From NCBI GenBank assembly GCA_902506565.1, contig LR732703.1, positions 1,782,643-1,846,642 on the forward strand: a stretch of DNA of 64,000 nt. The letters run 5' to 3'. The notes beneath the pieces are model-generated. The model saw nothing but the letters and a program-made list of their open reading frames with translations, had not been told where the DNA came from and did no database searches. Each line of letters begins with the position of its first letter. The stretch's first letter is position 1. Shown piece by piece: positions 52,285 to 61,953 of the stretch. Origin of the DNA: Burkholderiales bacterium 8X (GTDB lineage Bacteria > Pseudomonadota > Gammaproteobacteria > Burkholderiales > Burkholderiaceae_C). A program made the translations under genes and the position numbers.

Positions 52285-53601
52285 ATGCCTCTCGACCTCC
52301 CGTCCCATCCCTTGCGCCCGATGCGGCAGCTGCGCCTTCGGGCCGTCACCTTTCGTGCGCTCGCCTCGATCGTCGCCTGCGCGGCCACGGTTTCGATCCT
52401 GGGCGGCTGTGCCGCGCCGAATCCTGCTTCGGCGGGACTGGCGCCGCCCCCAGCCACGCCGTTGGAACCCACCTCGGCATCCATCGACGAAGGCTTCGCC
52501 GCCTGGCTGGCCGACTTCCGCGCCCGGGCGCTCTCGGAAGGCATTCGCGAAACCACGCTCCGCAGCTCGCTCGATCGTGCCCGCCACCTGCCGGAGGTGG
52601 TCGAGCGCGATCGCTCCCAACCCGAATTCACGCGCACGCCGTGGGCCTACCTCGACAGCGCGGTCAGCCCGCAGCGCGTCTCGCGCGGCCTCGAAAAGCT
52701 GGGGCAGGTGCGGCCCGATGCCGAAGCAGCGTCGTCGCGATACGGCGTGCCGCCGGAGATCCTGGTCGCGATCTGGGGCATGGAAAGCAATTACGGCAGC
52801 AACTACGGCAGCACGCCGACGGTCGATGCGCTGGCCACGCTCGGCTTCGACGGCCGCCGCGCGGATTGGGCGCGGCGCGAATTGCTGGCGGCGCTCCGGA
52901 TCCTCGACCAGGGGGATATCGAGCCGGAGCGCATGGTCGGCTCCTGGGCCGGTGCCATGGGCCAGACCCAGTTCCTGCCGTCCAACTTCCTGGCCTATGC
53001 GGTCGATGCCGATGGCGATCGGCGCCGCGACATCTGGGGCAGCCTTCCGGACGTGATGGCCTCGACCGCCAATTTCCTGGCCCGCTCCGGATGGAAGCCG
53101 GGCGAGGCCTGGGGTGTCGAGGTGATGCTTCCGGCCGGCTTCGACCCGGGGCGCGCCGACCCCGCGCTTCGACAGGCCGCCGCTCAGTGGGCGGGCGAGG
53201 GCGTGCAAGGCGTGGATTCGCAACCGTTGCCAAGCCTCGGGGATGCCGAGCTGCTGCTGCCCGCCGGCGCGCGAGGCCCGGCCTTCCTCGTCGGCAACAA
53301 CTTTCGAACGCTGCTGCGCTACAACAACTCGACCAGCTACGCGCTCGCGGTCGGGCTCCTGTCGCAACGCCTTGCCGGCGGCGCCGAAGTTCGCGCAGCC
53401 TGGCCGCGGGACCTGGCGCCGCTCGGCCGCAGCCAGGTGCTGGCGCTGCAGACGCTCCTGAACCAGCGCGGCTTCGACAGCGGCATGCCGGATGGTCTCT
53501 TGGGCCCGGCGACGCGCGATGCCGTGCGCCGCTACCAGCGCAGCCGCGGCCTGCCGCCGGACGGCTATCCGACCGAGCCATTGCTGCAGCAGCTGCGCTA
53601 G
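52285..53601 (+). CDS. MltB-type lytic murein transglycosylase with peptidoglycan-binding tail
   Basis: A 438-residue lipoprotein (hydrophobic segment and lipobox ILGGCA). The catalytic domain shows ILVAIWGMESNYGSNYG with the catalytic Glu, then GSWAGAMGQTQFLPSNFLAY, diagnostic of MltB/SltB-like enzymes that cleave glycan strands to 1,6-anhydro-muramyl products. The C-terminal 60 residues (VLALQTLLNQRGFDSGMPDG) form a peptidoglycan-binding 1 domain. MPLDLPSH is taken as start, GAAGATC upstream. Divergent from the oxidoreductase. Confidence 0.93.
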   Translation: MPLDLPSHPLRPMRQLRLRAVTFRALASIVACAATVSILGGCAAPNPASAGLAPPPATPLEPTSASIDEGFAAWLADFRARALSEGIRETTLRSSLDRARHLPEVVERDRSQPEFTRTPWAYLDSAVSPQRVSRGLEKLGQVRPDAEAASSRYGVPPEILVAIWGMESNYGSNYGSTPTVDALATLGFDGRRADWARRELLAALRILDQGDIEPERMVGSWAGAMGQTQFLPSNFLAYAVDADGDRRRDIWGSLPDVMASTANFLARSGWKPGEAWGVEVMLPAGFDPGRADPALRQAAAQWAGEGVQGVDSQPLPSLGDAELLLPAGARGPAFLVGNNFRTLLRYNNSTSYALAVGLLSQRLAGGAEVRAAWPRDLAPLGRSQVLALQTLLNQRGFDSGMPDGLLGPATRDAVRRYQRSRGLPPDGYPTEPLLQQLR

Positions 53602-53615
53602 GCGTCGCCGCGCGC

Positions 53616-54527
53616 TCAGCCCAGGTGTCCGCTCGCCAGCGCCGCGGCGGCGGACCGGGTCTCGACGCCGAGCTTCTCGAAGATGTGCTCCAGGTGCTTG
53701 TTCACGGTGCGAGGACTGGTGCCGAGGATCTCGCCGATGTCCCGATTGGTCTTGCCCTTGGCGAGCCATGACAGCACCTCGGTCTCGCGCGGCGTCAAGG
53801 CCGCCTCGGTCAGCCGGCTCGATCCGCCCCGTGCATCCGGTGCGTCCGGTGCGTCCGGTGCCAGGGCCAGCAGCAGCATGGTTTCGCCGAGGGTGGCCTG
53901 GCCGAGGTTGCGCACCGAGAGCCGCGCGCCGGCAGCGGTGTTCACATGCAGCATCGCGCCGGGCGCGAGCCCGGCCTGCAGCGTGGCCGGCAGGTGACCC
54001 GGCGCGGCCGGCGTGCCCAGCGCCTGCAGCCAGAGCGCCGCCTGCGGCGAGCGCCAGGCGATCCGGCCGTGCCCGTCGACGAACACCACGCCCATGCCGG
54101 CGACGTCGACCGCATCGCGCGCCATCCGGGTGATGCGCGCGTTGCGGGTATGGGTGTGCAGCCGCGCCAGCACCTCCTGACTCCGGATCGGCTTGATCAC
54201 GTAGTCGACGCCGCCGCTCGAGAAGCCCTCGACCACGTCCTGCGATTCGGACATGCCGGTCATGAAGAGCACCGGGATGTGGGCGAGCGCCGGGTTGGCC
54301 TTGATCCGCCGGCAGGTCTCGAAGCCGGACAGGCCCGGCATCATGCCGTCGAGCAGGATCGCGTCCGGCACCACCAGCTCCAGCCGCTGCAGCGCCGATT
54401 CGCCATCGGCCGCGACCAGCACGGTGTAGCCGCTCGCCTCCAGCGTGTCGCAGAGCATGCCGAGGCTGCTGGGCGCGTCGTCGACGACCAGCACCACCGG
54501 GCGTTCGGTTTCAGGGTTGGGTTGCAT
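53616..54527 (-). CDS. response regulator with LuxR-type DNA-binding domain
   Basis: A 303-residue response regulator. The receiver domain has VVLVVDDAPSS, phospho-acceptor Asp60 in AILLDGMMPG and Lys in YVIKPIRS. Residues 135-235 form a PAS-like linker (GMGVVFVDGHGRIAWRS). The C-terminal LuxR/FixJ helix-turn-helix begins LTPRETEVLSWLAKGKTNRD. It overlaps the end of the NCS1-kinase gene by 17 bases, so it is very probably its cognate regulator and may control the divergent urt-fmd operon. Confidence 0.92.
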   Translation of the reverse strand: MQPNPETERPVVLVVDDAPSSLGMLCDTLEASGYTVLVAADGESALQRLELVVPDAILLDGMMPGLSGFETCRRIKANPALAHIPVLFMTGMSESQDVVEGFSSGGVDYVIKPIRSQEVLARLHTHTRNARITRMARDAVDVAGMGVVFVDGHGRIAWRSPQAALWLQALGTPAAPGHLPATLQAGLAPGAMLHVNTAAGARLSVRNLGQATLGETMLLLALAPDAPDAPDARGGSSRLTEAALTPRETEVLSWLAKGKTNRDIGEILGTSPRTVNKHLEHIFEKLGVETRSAAAALASGHLG

Positions 54528-57500
54528 GGGTGTCCTCTGCAAGATGTCGCTTGAATGCATCCAGGTCGAAGCGCGCGAGCAGGGCGCGCAGGTGGGTGCA
54601 GGTGGCCGCCAGCTCCGGCTCGGCCTGGGCCAGCCGGTCGACGGCCTGCTGCAGCCCGCGCACATGGCCGACCTGCACCAGTCGCATCAGCTCCAGGCGA
54701 GCTTCTTCCGGCAGCCGGCGCCAGTCCGGTTGGAGCTCGGCCGTGGCCGCGGCGGTCGGTGGTGCGCCCTGCTGCAGCCACTGCAGGCCCAGGTGGCGCT
54801 CCAGCATCGCGGTGAGCTCGGACTCGATCACCGGCTTGCCGACGAAGCCCTGGCAGTCGGCTTCGCGCAGCCTCGCGGCCTGGTTCTCGAACACGTTGGC
54901 CGAGACGATCACGATCGGCAGCGAGAAGCCGGCCTCGCGCACCCGGGCCGCGGTCTGCCATCCGTCCATGTCGTCCATGCTCAGGTCGAGCAGGATCGCG
55001 GACGGCAGCTCGGCCCGGAGGCTCTCGAGGCATTCGGTGCCGCTCGCGGCCTCGCGCACGTCGAAGCCGAGCGGCACCAGCATGCCGGCCAGCATCTGGC
55101 GCTGCACCGGCTGGTCGTCCACCACCAGCAGCGTTCGGCGCGGGCCGAAGTAGCCGGAGATGGCGCGCTGCACCTCGACCTGCGGCCCCGGGTCGGCGAT
55201 CTGCCGGAGGTAGACCCGCACGCTGAAGGTGCTGCCGCTTTCGGAGCTGCTCGAAAGCCGCAGCTCGCCGCCCATCAGCGAGGTCAGGAGGCCGGTGATC
55301 GTGAGGCCGAGCCCGGTGCCCGGCTCGCCGCCGTGCCGGCGACCGGCGGCGCCGCGTTCGAAGGGCAGGAAGATGCGTTGCTGGTCTTGCGCCGCCACGC
55401 CGATGCCGGTGTCGATCACGTCGAAACGCAGCACCTGGTTGCGCGCATCGACATGCAGCGTGACCGTGCCCGCGTCGGTGAAGCGCACCGCGTTGCCGAG
55501 CAGGTTGATCAGGATCTGCCGCAGCCGCTTGGCGTCCGCCTGCACCCAGTCCGGCACCCGCCCGCTCGCGGAATACACGAAGGCCAGCCCTTTTGCCTCG
55601 GCCTGCGGACGCACCATCCGCACCACCTGGTCGAGGAAGGCGGGCAGCGCCAGCGGCATCGGCTCCAGCTGCAGCCGGCCGGCTTCGATCCGGGCCAGGT
55701 CGAGCAGGCCGTCGATCAGGCCCAGCATGTGTTCGCCGCTCTTGTGGATGGTCTGCACCGCGGCGCGGGGCGGCGGGCGTGCCGCGTCGTCGTCCTTGAG
55801 CAGGATCTGCGAATAGCCGAGGATGCTGTTGAGCGGCGTGCGCAGCTCGTGCGCCATGCCGGCGACGTAGCGGGTCTTGGCCAGGTTGGCGGATTCGGCG
55901 GCTTCCTTGGCGCTCTGCAGCGCCGCATCGGTGCGGCGGTGGGCCTCGATCTCGACCGTGAGCAGGTGGTTGTGGCGGTTCGATTCCTCCTGCGCCATCT
56001 TGCGGCTTTCGCTGCCCAGCACGATCCACCAGGCGGCCACCGCGGCCACCATCGACAAGAGCGCGAACACCTTGAGGAACGGCGCCTGCAGGAAGATGCC
56101 GGTGGCGGTCGGGGCCAGCAACCCCTCCTGCGCGTACACGATGCCCATCACCGTGGCGAGCAGTGCGACCAGCGACGCCGCGACCAAGAGGTAATGCGCG
56201 ACCCGAAAGTTCAGCCGCAGCGCCAGCCGCTCCGGCAGCAGCGCGCGCAGCCAGACGCCGATCTGCTCCGAGGCGCGCGAATCCTTCTTGCAGGCATCGT
56301 GGCAGCGCGATTCGAGCGTGCAGCAGAGCGAGCAGATCGGCGCGCTGTAGGCCGGGCAATAGGCCATGTCCTCCGACTCGAAGCCGTTGTCGCAGACCGA
56401 GCAGCGCACCTGCTCGCCCGGCGTCCAGCGCTGCAGGTCGGTGCGGGCCAGGTAGTAGCGGCCGCGGGTGCGCCAGGCCATCAGCGGCGACACCACCAGC
56501 GCGGTCGACAGTGCGATGAAGGGCGAGAAGGACTCGGCCCAGCGGCCGAGCAGCCCGGCGTAGGCGATCATCGCGAGCGTCGCGGCCACCAGCATCGACA
56601 CCAGCCCGACCGGGTTGATGTCGTAGAGATGGGCCCGCTTGAACTCGATCGAGCGCGGGCTCCAGCCGAGCGGCTTGTTGATCACCAGGTCGGCCACCAG
56701 CGCGCCGACCCAGGCGATCGCGATGTTGCTGTAGAGCCCCAGCACCTTCTCGAGCGCGGTGAAGACGCCGAGCGTCATCAGGAGCATCGCGATCAGCACG
56801 TTGAAGACTAGCCACACCACCCGGCCCGGATGGCTGTGGGTGAGCCGCGCGAAGAAGTTCGACCAGGCGAGCGAGCCGGCGTAGGCGTTGGTGAGGTTGA
56901 TCTTCATCTGCGAGATCACGACGAAGAGCGTGGTGATGGCGAGCACCCAGGCCGGGTCGTCGAACACGTAGCCGAAGCCCGCCAGGTACATGCGGGTCGG
57001 TTCGATCGCATGCTCGGGCTTGATCTCGTGCTGCAGCGCCAGGAAGGCGAGAAAGGCGCCGCCCAGCATCTTGAGCATGCCGGGCACGATCCAGCCCGGG
57101 CCCGCGATCAGCACCGCCGCCCACCAGCGGCGCCGGTTGGCGACCGTCTTCTCGGGCAGGAAGCGCAGGTAGTCGACCTGTTCGCCGATCTGCACCACCA
57201 GCGAGAAGGCCACCGTGGCGCCGGCGCCGAACATCAGCGGGCTGAATTCGTTGGAGCCCGAGATCCGGCCGACCAGCCCGGTGAAGTCGGCGAAGGCCTG
57301 AGGATTGGCGATCGCCACCGCGATGAAGGGGCAGACGAAGAGCAGCAGCCAGATCGGCTGGGTCCACAGCTGCAGGCTGGAGATCATCGTGATGCCGCGC
57401 ATCACCAGCGGGATGATCGCGAGCGAGGACACCAGGTAGCAGGTCCAGAGCGGCCAGTCGAAGAACATCTGCAGCGCGAGCGCCAGGATCGCCGCCTCGA

Positions 57501-57912
57501 GCGCGAAGAAGATGAAGGTGAAGCTCGCGTAGATCAGTGAAGTGAGGGTCGAGCCCAGGTAGCCGAAACCGGCGCCGCGGGTGAGGAGGTCCATGTCGAC
57601 GCCGTACTTGGCGGCGTAGTAGCAGATCGGCAGGCCGGTGAGAAAGGTCACGATGCCCACCACCAGGATCGCCCAGAGCGCATTCTCGAAACCGTAGCTC
57701 AGCGCGATCGCGCCGCCGATCGCCTCCAGCGCCAGGAACGAGGTCGCGCCGAAGGCGGCGTTGCCGACCCGGAACTCCGACCACTTGCGAAAGCTCCGCG
57801 GCGTGTAGCGCAGCGCGTAGTCCTCCAGCGTCTCGTTCGAGACCCAGGTGTTGTAGTCGCGCCGGATCCGGAAGATCTTCTGGCCGGTCACGGGGGAGCT
57901 GGCGGGCGGCAT
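54511..57912 (-). CDS. NCS1-permease-like sensor fused to hybrid histidine kinase
   Basis: A 1133-residue fusion. Residues about 1-480 are an NCS1 (nucleobase-cation-symport-1) transporter: the opening RRDYNTWVSNETLEDYALRY and roughly twelve hydrophobic helices, including YLGSTLTSLIYASFTFIFFA and VVQIGEQVDYLRFLPEKT. A Cys-rich zinc-finger-like stretch follows (about 500-543), then two more helices and a coiled coil. The kinase has H-box MAHELRTPLNS near 688, an ATPase domain (ILINLLGNAVRF, GTGLGLT), a receiver domain with LLDLSMDDMDGW near 976, and a helical C-terminus. It likely senses a nitrogenous ligand (allantoin-, hydantoin- or nucleobase-like). Start MPPASSPV chosen; upstream codons lack conservation. 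Divergent from urtA. Confidence 0.9.
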   Translation of the reverse strand: MPPASSPVTGQKIFRIRRDYNTWVSNETLEDYALRYTPRSFRKWSEFRVGNAAFGATSFLALEAIGGAIALSYGFENALWAILVVGIVTFLTGLPICYYAAKYGVDMDLLTRGAGFGYLGSTLTSLIYASFTFIFFALEAAILALALQMFFDWPLWTCYLVSSLAIIPLVMRGITMISSLQLWTQPIWLLLFVCPFIAVAIANPQAFADFTGLVGRISGSNEFSPLMFGAGATVAFSLVVQIGEQVDYLRFLPEKTVANRRRWWAAVLIAGPGWIVPGMLKMLGGAFLAFLALQHEIKPEHAIEPTRMYLAGFGYVFDDPAWVLAITTLFVVISQMKINLTNAYAGSLAWSNFFARLTHSHPGRVVWLVFNVLIAMLLMTLGVFTALEKVLGLYSNIAIAWVGALVADLVINKPLGWSPRSIEFKRAHLYDINPVGLVSMLVAATLAMIAYAGLLGRWAESFSPFIALSTALVVSPLMAWRTRGRYYLARTDLQRWTPGEQVRCSVCDNGFESEDMAYCPAYSAPICSLCCTLESRCHDACKKDSRASEQIGVWLRALLPERLALRLNFRVAHYLLVAASLVALLATVMGIVYAQEGLLAPTATGIFLQAPFLKVFALLSMVAAVAAWWIVLGSESRKMAQEESNRHNHLLTVEIEAHRRTDAALQSAKEAAESANLAKTRYVAGMAHELRTPLNSILGYSQILLKDDDAARPPPRAAVQTIHKSGEHMLGLIDGLLDLARIEAGRLQLEPMPLALPAFLDQVVRMVRPQAEAKGLAFVYSASGRVPDWVQADAKRLRQILINLLGNAVRFTDAGTVTLHVDARNQVLRFDVIDTGIGVAAQDQQRIFLPFERGAAGRRHGGEPGTGLGLTITGLLTSLMGGELRLSSSSESGSTFSVRVYLRQIADPGPQVEVQRAISGYFGPRRTLLVVDDQPVQRQMLAGMLVPLGFDVREAASGTECLESLRAELPSAILLDLSMDDMDGWQTAARVREAGFSLPIVIVSANVFENQAARLREADCQGFVGKPVIESELTAMLERHLGLQWLQQGAPPTAAATAELQPDWRRLPEEARLELMRLVQVGHVRGLQQAVDRLAQAEPELAATCTHLRALLARFDLDAFKRHLAEDTHATQP

Positions 57913-58215
57913 GGAATCCGTTCGTTCGGAAGTGGTTGCCGATGCCTTTGCAAGAAGCGCTCCTTGTCCGTCGCCAAGCCCGCCGAGAGCACGGCCGCGA
58001 GCAACGCCGCGAGGACCGGAAGTCAGAGGGCAGGGCGGCCAGTCTGACCGCGGCAAGCCGATCGGGCGCTACGTTGATTGACGTATTCGGCGAAGCGGTC
58101 GGCGTTCCTAGAGTGCAGGTCATCGGCGCCGTCCGACCGCCTCGCTGCACAGCGCTGGTGCATCGGCCGACCGGCGGCGCCGCCCGACTTTCAACCCCAG
58201 CCTGGAGATTCCGCC
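57913..58215. promoter_or_regulatory. divergent control region, sensor kinase / urtA
   Basis: This 303-base gap separates divergent genes and must carry both promoters. I found no sigma-54 promoter with correct spacing and no clear NtrC site. The LuxR-type regulator's binding site would be expected here. Confidence 0.45.
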
Positions 58216-59493
58216 ATGTCACGAGATCAGCAAGACCCCTCGTTCGAAGCCTCGCCCGAACGCATCGCGCTGCAACGCCGCCGCCTGCTGCAAGGCGCCG
58301 CCGCGCTGCCCATGATGGGGCTTGGCGGACTCGCCTTCGGCCAGCAGTTCCCGACCGCCAAGGTCAACACCACCAAGCTCGCGGTCACCGACACCGAGGT
58401 CACGGTCGGCCAGCTGCATTCGAGCAGCGGCACCATGGCGATCTCGGAAACCGGCTCGATCCAGGCCGAGCAGCTCGCCATCGACGAGATCAACGCGATG
58501 GGCGGCATCCTTGGCCGCAAGATCAAGGTGATCAAGGAAGACGGCGCCTCCGACTGGCCGACCTTCGCCGAGAAGTCGAAGAAGCTCCTGGTCAACGACC
58601 ACTGCGCGGCGGTGTTCGGCTGCTGGACCTCGGCCTCGCGCAAGGCGGTGCTGCCGGTGTTCGAGAAGGAGAACGGTCTCCTGTACTACCCGACCTTCTA
58701 CGAAGGCCTGGAGCAGAGCAAGAACGTGTTCTACACCGGCCAAGAGGCCACGCAGCAGATCATCTGGGGCCTCGACTGGGGCGCCAAGGAGAAGAAGGCC
58801 AAGACCTTCTTCCTGGTCGGCTCCGACTACATCTGGCCGCGTACCTCCATGAAGATCGCGCGCAAGCACATCGAGAACTTCCAGAAGGGCTCGGTCAAGG
58901 GCGAGGAGTACTACCCGCTGGGCCACACCAACTTCAACTCGCTGATCAACAAGATCAAGGTCGCCAAGCCGGACTGCATTTTCGCGGCGGTGGTGGGCGG
59001 CTCCAACGTCGCCTTCTACAAGCAGCTGAAGGCCGCCGGCATCACCGGCGACAAGCAGTTCCTCTTGACCCTGGCGGTGACCGAGGACGAGATGACCGGC
59101 GTCGGCGGCGAGAACTTCGCCGGCTTCTATTCGTCGATGAAGTACTTCCAGACCCTGCCGAACGACAACAACAAGAAGTTCGTTGCCGCCTTCAAGGCCA
59201 AGTACGGCAAGGACGCGGTGATCGGCGACGTGACCCAGGCCGGCTATCTCGGCCCCTGGCTCTGGAAGGCCGCGGTCGAGAAGGCCGGCAGCTTCGACGT
59301 CGACAAGGTGGTGGCCGCATCGCCCGGCATCGAGCTCAAGACCGCGCCCGAAGGCTACGTGAAGCTGGACGCCAACCATCACCTCTGGAGCAAGGCCCGC
59401 ATCGGGCAGGGCATGCCGGACGGCAGCTTCAAGGTGGTGGCCGAGTCGGCCGAGCTGATCAAGCCCGATCCGTTCCCCAAGGGATATCAATAG
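58216..59493 (+). CDS. urtA: urea/short-chain-amide ABC transporter substrate-binding protein
   Basis: A 425-residue periplasmic binding protein of the UrtA/FmdD type. The signal peptide carries a twin-arginine motif (QRRRLLQGAAALP), so export is probably by Tat. The mature part, EVTVGQLHSSSGTMAISETG, QAEQLAIDEINAMGGILGRK and VFGCWTSASRKAVLPVFE, is typical of the branched-chain-amino-acid-type binding fold for urea. ATG 58216 follows GGAG. First gene of an operon with the two permeases, two ATPases and a formamidase. The last association makes amides a possible substrate alongside urea. Confidence 0.92.
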   Translation: MSRDQQDPSFEASPERIALQRRRLLQGAAALPMMGLGGLAFGQQFPTAKVNTTKLAVTDTEVTVGQLHSSSGTMAISETGSIQAEQLAIDEINAMGGILGRKIKVIKEDGASDWPTFAEKSKKLLVNDHCAAVFGCWTSASRKAVLPVFEKENGLLYYPTFYEGLEQSKNVFYTGQEATQQIIWGLDWGAKEKKAKTFFLVGSDYIWPRTSMKIARKHIENFQKGSVKGEEYYPLGHTNFNSLINKIKVAKPDCIFAAVVGGSNVAFYKQLKAAGITGDKQFLLTLAVTEDEMTGVGGENFAGFYSSMKYFQTLPNDNNKKFVAAFKAKYGKDAVIGDVTQAGYLGPWLWKAAVEKAGSFDVDKVVAASPGIELKTAPEGYVKLDANHHLWSKARIGQGMPDGSFKVVAESAELIKPDPFPKGYQ

Positions 59494-59687
59494 CTCGCCC
59501 CCAGGCTGCGCTCACTTCGTGTGCTTCGCCTACCCCCTACCGGGGGCAACACCTGCGGCCCGGCGGAGCCGGTTCCGCGGGGTCACTGGACTCGCCCCCA
59601 GGGCTTCGCTCACTTCGTGTGCTTTGCCTACCCCCTACCGGGGGCAGCACCTGCGGCCCGGCGGAGCCGGTTCCGCGGTGTTCTGGA
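59494..59687. repeat. tandem pair of 97-bp extragenic repeats between urtA and urtB
   Basis: Two adjacent copies, 59494-59590 and 59591-59687, differing at about ten positions. Each starts CTCGCCCCCAGG, includes CACTTCGTGTGCTT, a hairpin CCCCC-TAC-CGGGGG and GGCCCGGCGGAGCCGGTTCC, and ends CTGGA. Similar GC-rich extragenic elements are frequent in Comamonadaceae. The pair lies in an intercistronic gap and may affect termination or mRNA decay after urtA. Confidence 0.9.
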
Positions 59688-59735
59688 CAGGGCCCGCCGC
59701 AGCTTTAGCTCGCTCGCTTTTGACAAGGTCGTGAC

Positions 59736-60650
59736 ATGACGCTTTCGGAAATGATGAACATCGGCCTGATGCAGGGCTTCGCGGGGCTGAGCCTGTTCGC
59801 GGTGTTGCTGCTGATGGGGCTTGGGCTCGCGATCATCTTCGGGCAGATGGGCGTGATCAACATGGCGCATGGCGAGTTCATGACCATCGGCGCCTACACC
59901 ATCTACATGGCGGCGCGCACCACCGAGCATCTGGCGCCGTCGCTCATGCCCTATTACTTTCCGGTCGCGATCGCGCTGGCCTTCGGGCTCGCCTTCGTCG
60001 CCGGCTGGATCGTCGAATGGGCGCTGATCCGCCACCTGTACAAGCGGCCGCTCGACACGCTCTTGGCCACCTTCGGCATCAGCCTGGGCCTGCAGCAGAT
60101 CTTTCGCACCTTCATCGGGCCGAAGGAAGTGAGCCCGACATTGCCGGATTGGCTGATGGGCTCCTGGGCGCCCTCCGAGGGGCTCGACATCCCGATCAAC
60201 GGCCTCTTCGTGCTGGCGCTCACCGCGCTGGTCACGCTCGGCGTGCTGCTGGCGCTGCATCGCAGCCGCTGGGGCCTGCGGGTGCGCGCCACCGTCGCCA
60301 ACCGGGTGATGGCGAACGCCACCGGCATCGACACCCGCAAGACCGACCGGCTGACCTTCGCGATCGGCTGCGGCATCGCGGGCGTCGCCGGCGCCGCCTT
60401 CACCACCATCGGCTCGACCGGGCCGACCTCCGGCTCGCTCTACATCGTGGACGCCTTCCTGGTGGTCACCTTCGGCGGAGCGGCCAGCCTGCTCGGCACG
60501 GTGGTGTCGGCCTTCGGCATCGCGCAGACCCAGTCGATCTCCGAATTCTTCATCACCGGCTCGATGGCCAAGGTGCTGACGCTCTCGCTCATCGTGCTGA
60601 TCCTCATGGTCCGGCCGCAGGGACTCTTCGCCTCGAAGGTCCGCCGCTGA
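59736..60650 (+). CDS. urtB: urea/amide ABC transporter permease UrtB
   Basis: A 304-residue inner-membrane permease of the LivH/UrtB family with about eight hydrophobic helices. Signatures are FGQMGVINMAHGEFMTIGAY at the start and VLLALHRSRWGLRVRATVAN (the ATPase-contact loop) in the middle. It pairs with UrtC to form the channel. It is separated from urtA by 242 bases containing the tandem repeat, and from urtC by 41 bases. Confidence 0.95.
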   Translation: MTLSEMMNIGLMQGFAGLSLFAVLLLMGLGLAIIFGQMGVINMAHGEFMTIGAYTIYMAARTTEHLAPSLMPYYFPVAIALAFGLAFVAGWIVEWALIRHLYKRPLDTLLATFGISLGLQQIFRTFIGPKEVSPTLPDWLMGSWAPSEGLDIPINGLFVLALTALVTLGVLLALHRSRWGLRVRATVANRVMANATGIDTRKTDRLTFAIGCGIAGVAGAAFTTIGSTGPTSGSLYIVDAFLVVTFGGAASLLGTVVSAFGIAQTQSISEFFITGSMAKVLTLSLIVLILMVRPQGLFASKVRR

Positions 60651-60691
60651 ATCGCCGAAACGCCGAATCGCCGAAATCTCTCGCTCCACTC

Positions 60692-61930
60692 ATGAACACG
60701 ATCAAGTCCCTCGTCAAGCGCTACCAGCTCGGCGGCCTCGTGCTGCTGGCGCTGCTGCTGGTCGTCGTGCTGCCGCTCACGCTCGACATCTTCCGGCTCA
60801 ACCTGGTCGGCAAGTACCTGACCTATGCCTTCGTCGCGGTCGGCCTGGTGATGGTCTGGGGCTACGGCGGCGTGCTGAGCCTCGGCCAGGGCGTCTTCTT
60901 CGGCCTCGGCGGCTATGCGATGGCGATGTTCCTGAAGCTCGAAGCCTCGGACCCGGAGACCACCAAGATCCAGTCGACGCCCGGCATCCCGGACTTCATG
61001 GACTGGAACCAGATCACGCAGCTGCCGCTGATGTGGCTGCCCTTCAAGAGCCTCACGCTCACGCTGCTGCTGGTGGTGGCGGTGCCCACGGTTCTCGCCT
61101 GGATCATCAGCTTCGCGATGTTCAAGCGGCGGGTCGGCGGGGTGTACTTCGCGATCATCACGCAGGCGGTCGCGCTGATCGTCACCGTGCTCATCATCGG
61201 CCAGCAGGGCTACACCGGCGGGGTCAACGGCATGACCGACCTCAAGACCCTGCTGGGCTGGGACACCCGCACCGACAGCGCCAAGTACATCCTCTACTTC
61301 GTCTGCGTCGGGCTGCTGCTCGCCAGCATCGTGCTGTGCCGGTGGATCCAGACCAGCAAGCTCGGCACCCTGCTGCTCGCGATGCGCGACAAGGAAGACC
61401 GGGTGCGCTTCTCCGGCTACGACGTGTCGAACTTCCGGGTTTTCACCTTCTGCCTGGCGGCTGCGCTGTCGGGCATCGGCGGCGCGCTCTTCTCGCTCCA
61501 GGTCGGCTTCATGTCGCCCAGCTTCGTCGGCATCGTGCCCTCGATCGAGATGGTGATCTTCGCCGCGGTCGGCGGCCGCATGAGCCTGGTCGGCGCGGTG
61601 TACGGAACGCTCCTGGTGAATGCCGGCAAGACGCTGTTCTCAGAAAGCTTTCCGGACCTGTGGCTGTTCCTGATGGCCGCGCTCTTCATCGGCGTGACCA
61701 TGGCTTTCCCGATGGGGCTCGCCGGGCTGTGGGAGGACAACGTCAAGCCCTGGTGGCGGCGCCGCCAGCTGGAGCGCCGGACCCATGCCGCGCGGCTCGC
61801 GGCGGCCCAGGCGGCGTATCCCGAGCTGCCGGCCGCGGCACATCCCGCGCCACCCGCGGCACCGACCGCGCCCGAAGCCAACGCCTACGGCGCACCGTTG
61901 CCGGACGGCGTCGGCCGCCAGGGCGCCTGA
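60692..61930 (+). CDS. urtC: urea/amide ABC transporter permease UrtC
   Basis: A 412-residue permease of the LivM/UrtC family, about ten hydrophobic helices. Landmarks are VWGYGGVLSLGQGVFFGLGG and the ATPase-contact loop KLGTLLLAMRDKEDRVRFSG. The C-terminal 50 residues are Ala/Pro-rich and cytoplasmic. The chosen ATG (MNTIKSLVKRYQL) is the first in the frame with protein character; the long upstream frame overlaps urtB. The gap before it carries short CGCCGAA repeats. Confidence 0.94.
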   Translation: MNTIKSLVKRYQLGGLVLLALLLVVVLPLTLDIFRLNLVGKYLTYAFVAVGLVMVWGYGGVLSLGQGVFFGLGGYAMAMFLKLEASDPETTKIQSTPGIPDFMDWNQITQLPLMWLPFKSLTLTLLLVVAVPTVLAWIISFAMFKRRVGGVYFAIITQAVALIVTVLIIGQQGYTGGVNGMTDLKTLLGWDTRTDSAKYILYFVCVGLLLASIVLCRWIQTSKLGTLLLAMRDKEDRVRFSGYDVSNFRVFTFCLAAALSGIGGALFSLQVGFMSPSFVGIVPSIEMVIFAAVGGRMSLVGAVYGTLLVNAGKTLFSESFPDLWLFLMAALFIGVTMAFPMGLAGLWEDNVKPWWRRRQLERRTHAARLAAAQAAYPELPAAAHPAPPAAPTAPEANAYGAPLPDGVGRQGA

Positions 61931-61953
61931 CCCGCCCACCGGAGCGATACCGC

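Noticed and set aside
57913..58215. Sigma-54 promoter before urtA or the kinase
   Set aside because: A TGG...TTGCA-like stretch exists, but the GG-GC spacing is 14 rather than 10 bases.
59494..59687. CRISPR array
   Set aside because: Two directly adjacent 97-bp copies with no spacers and no cas genes.
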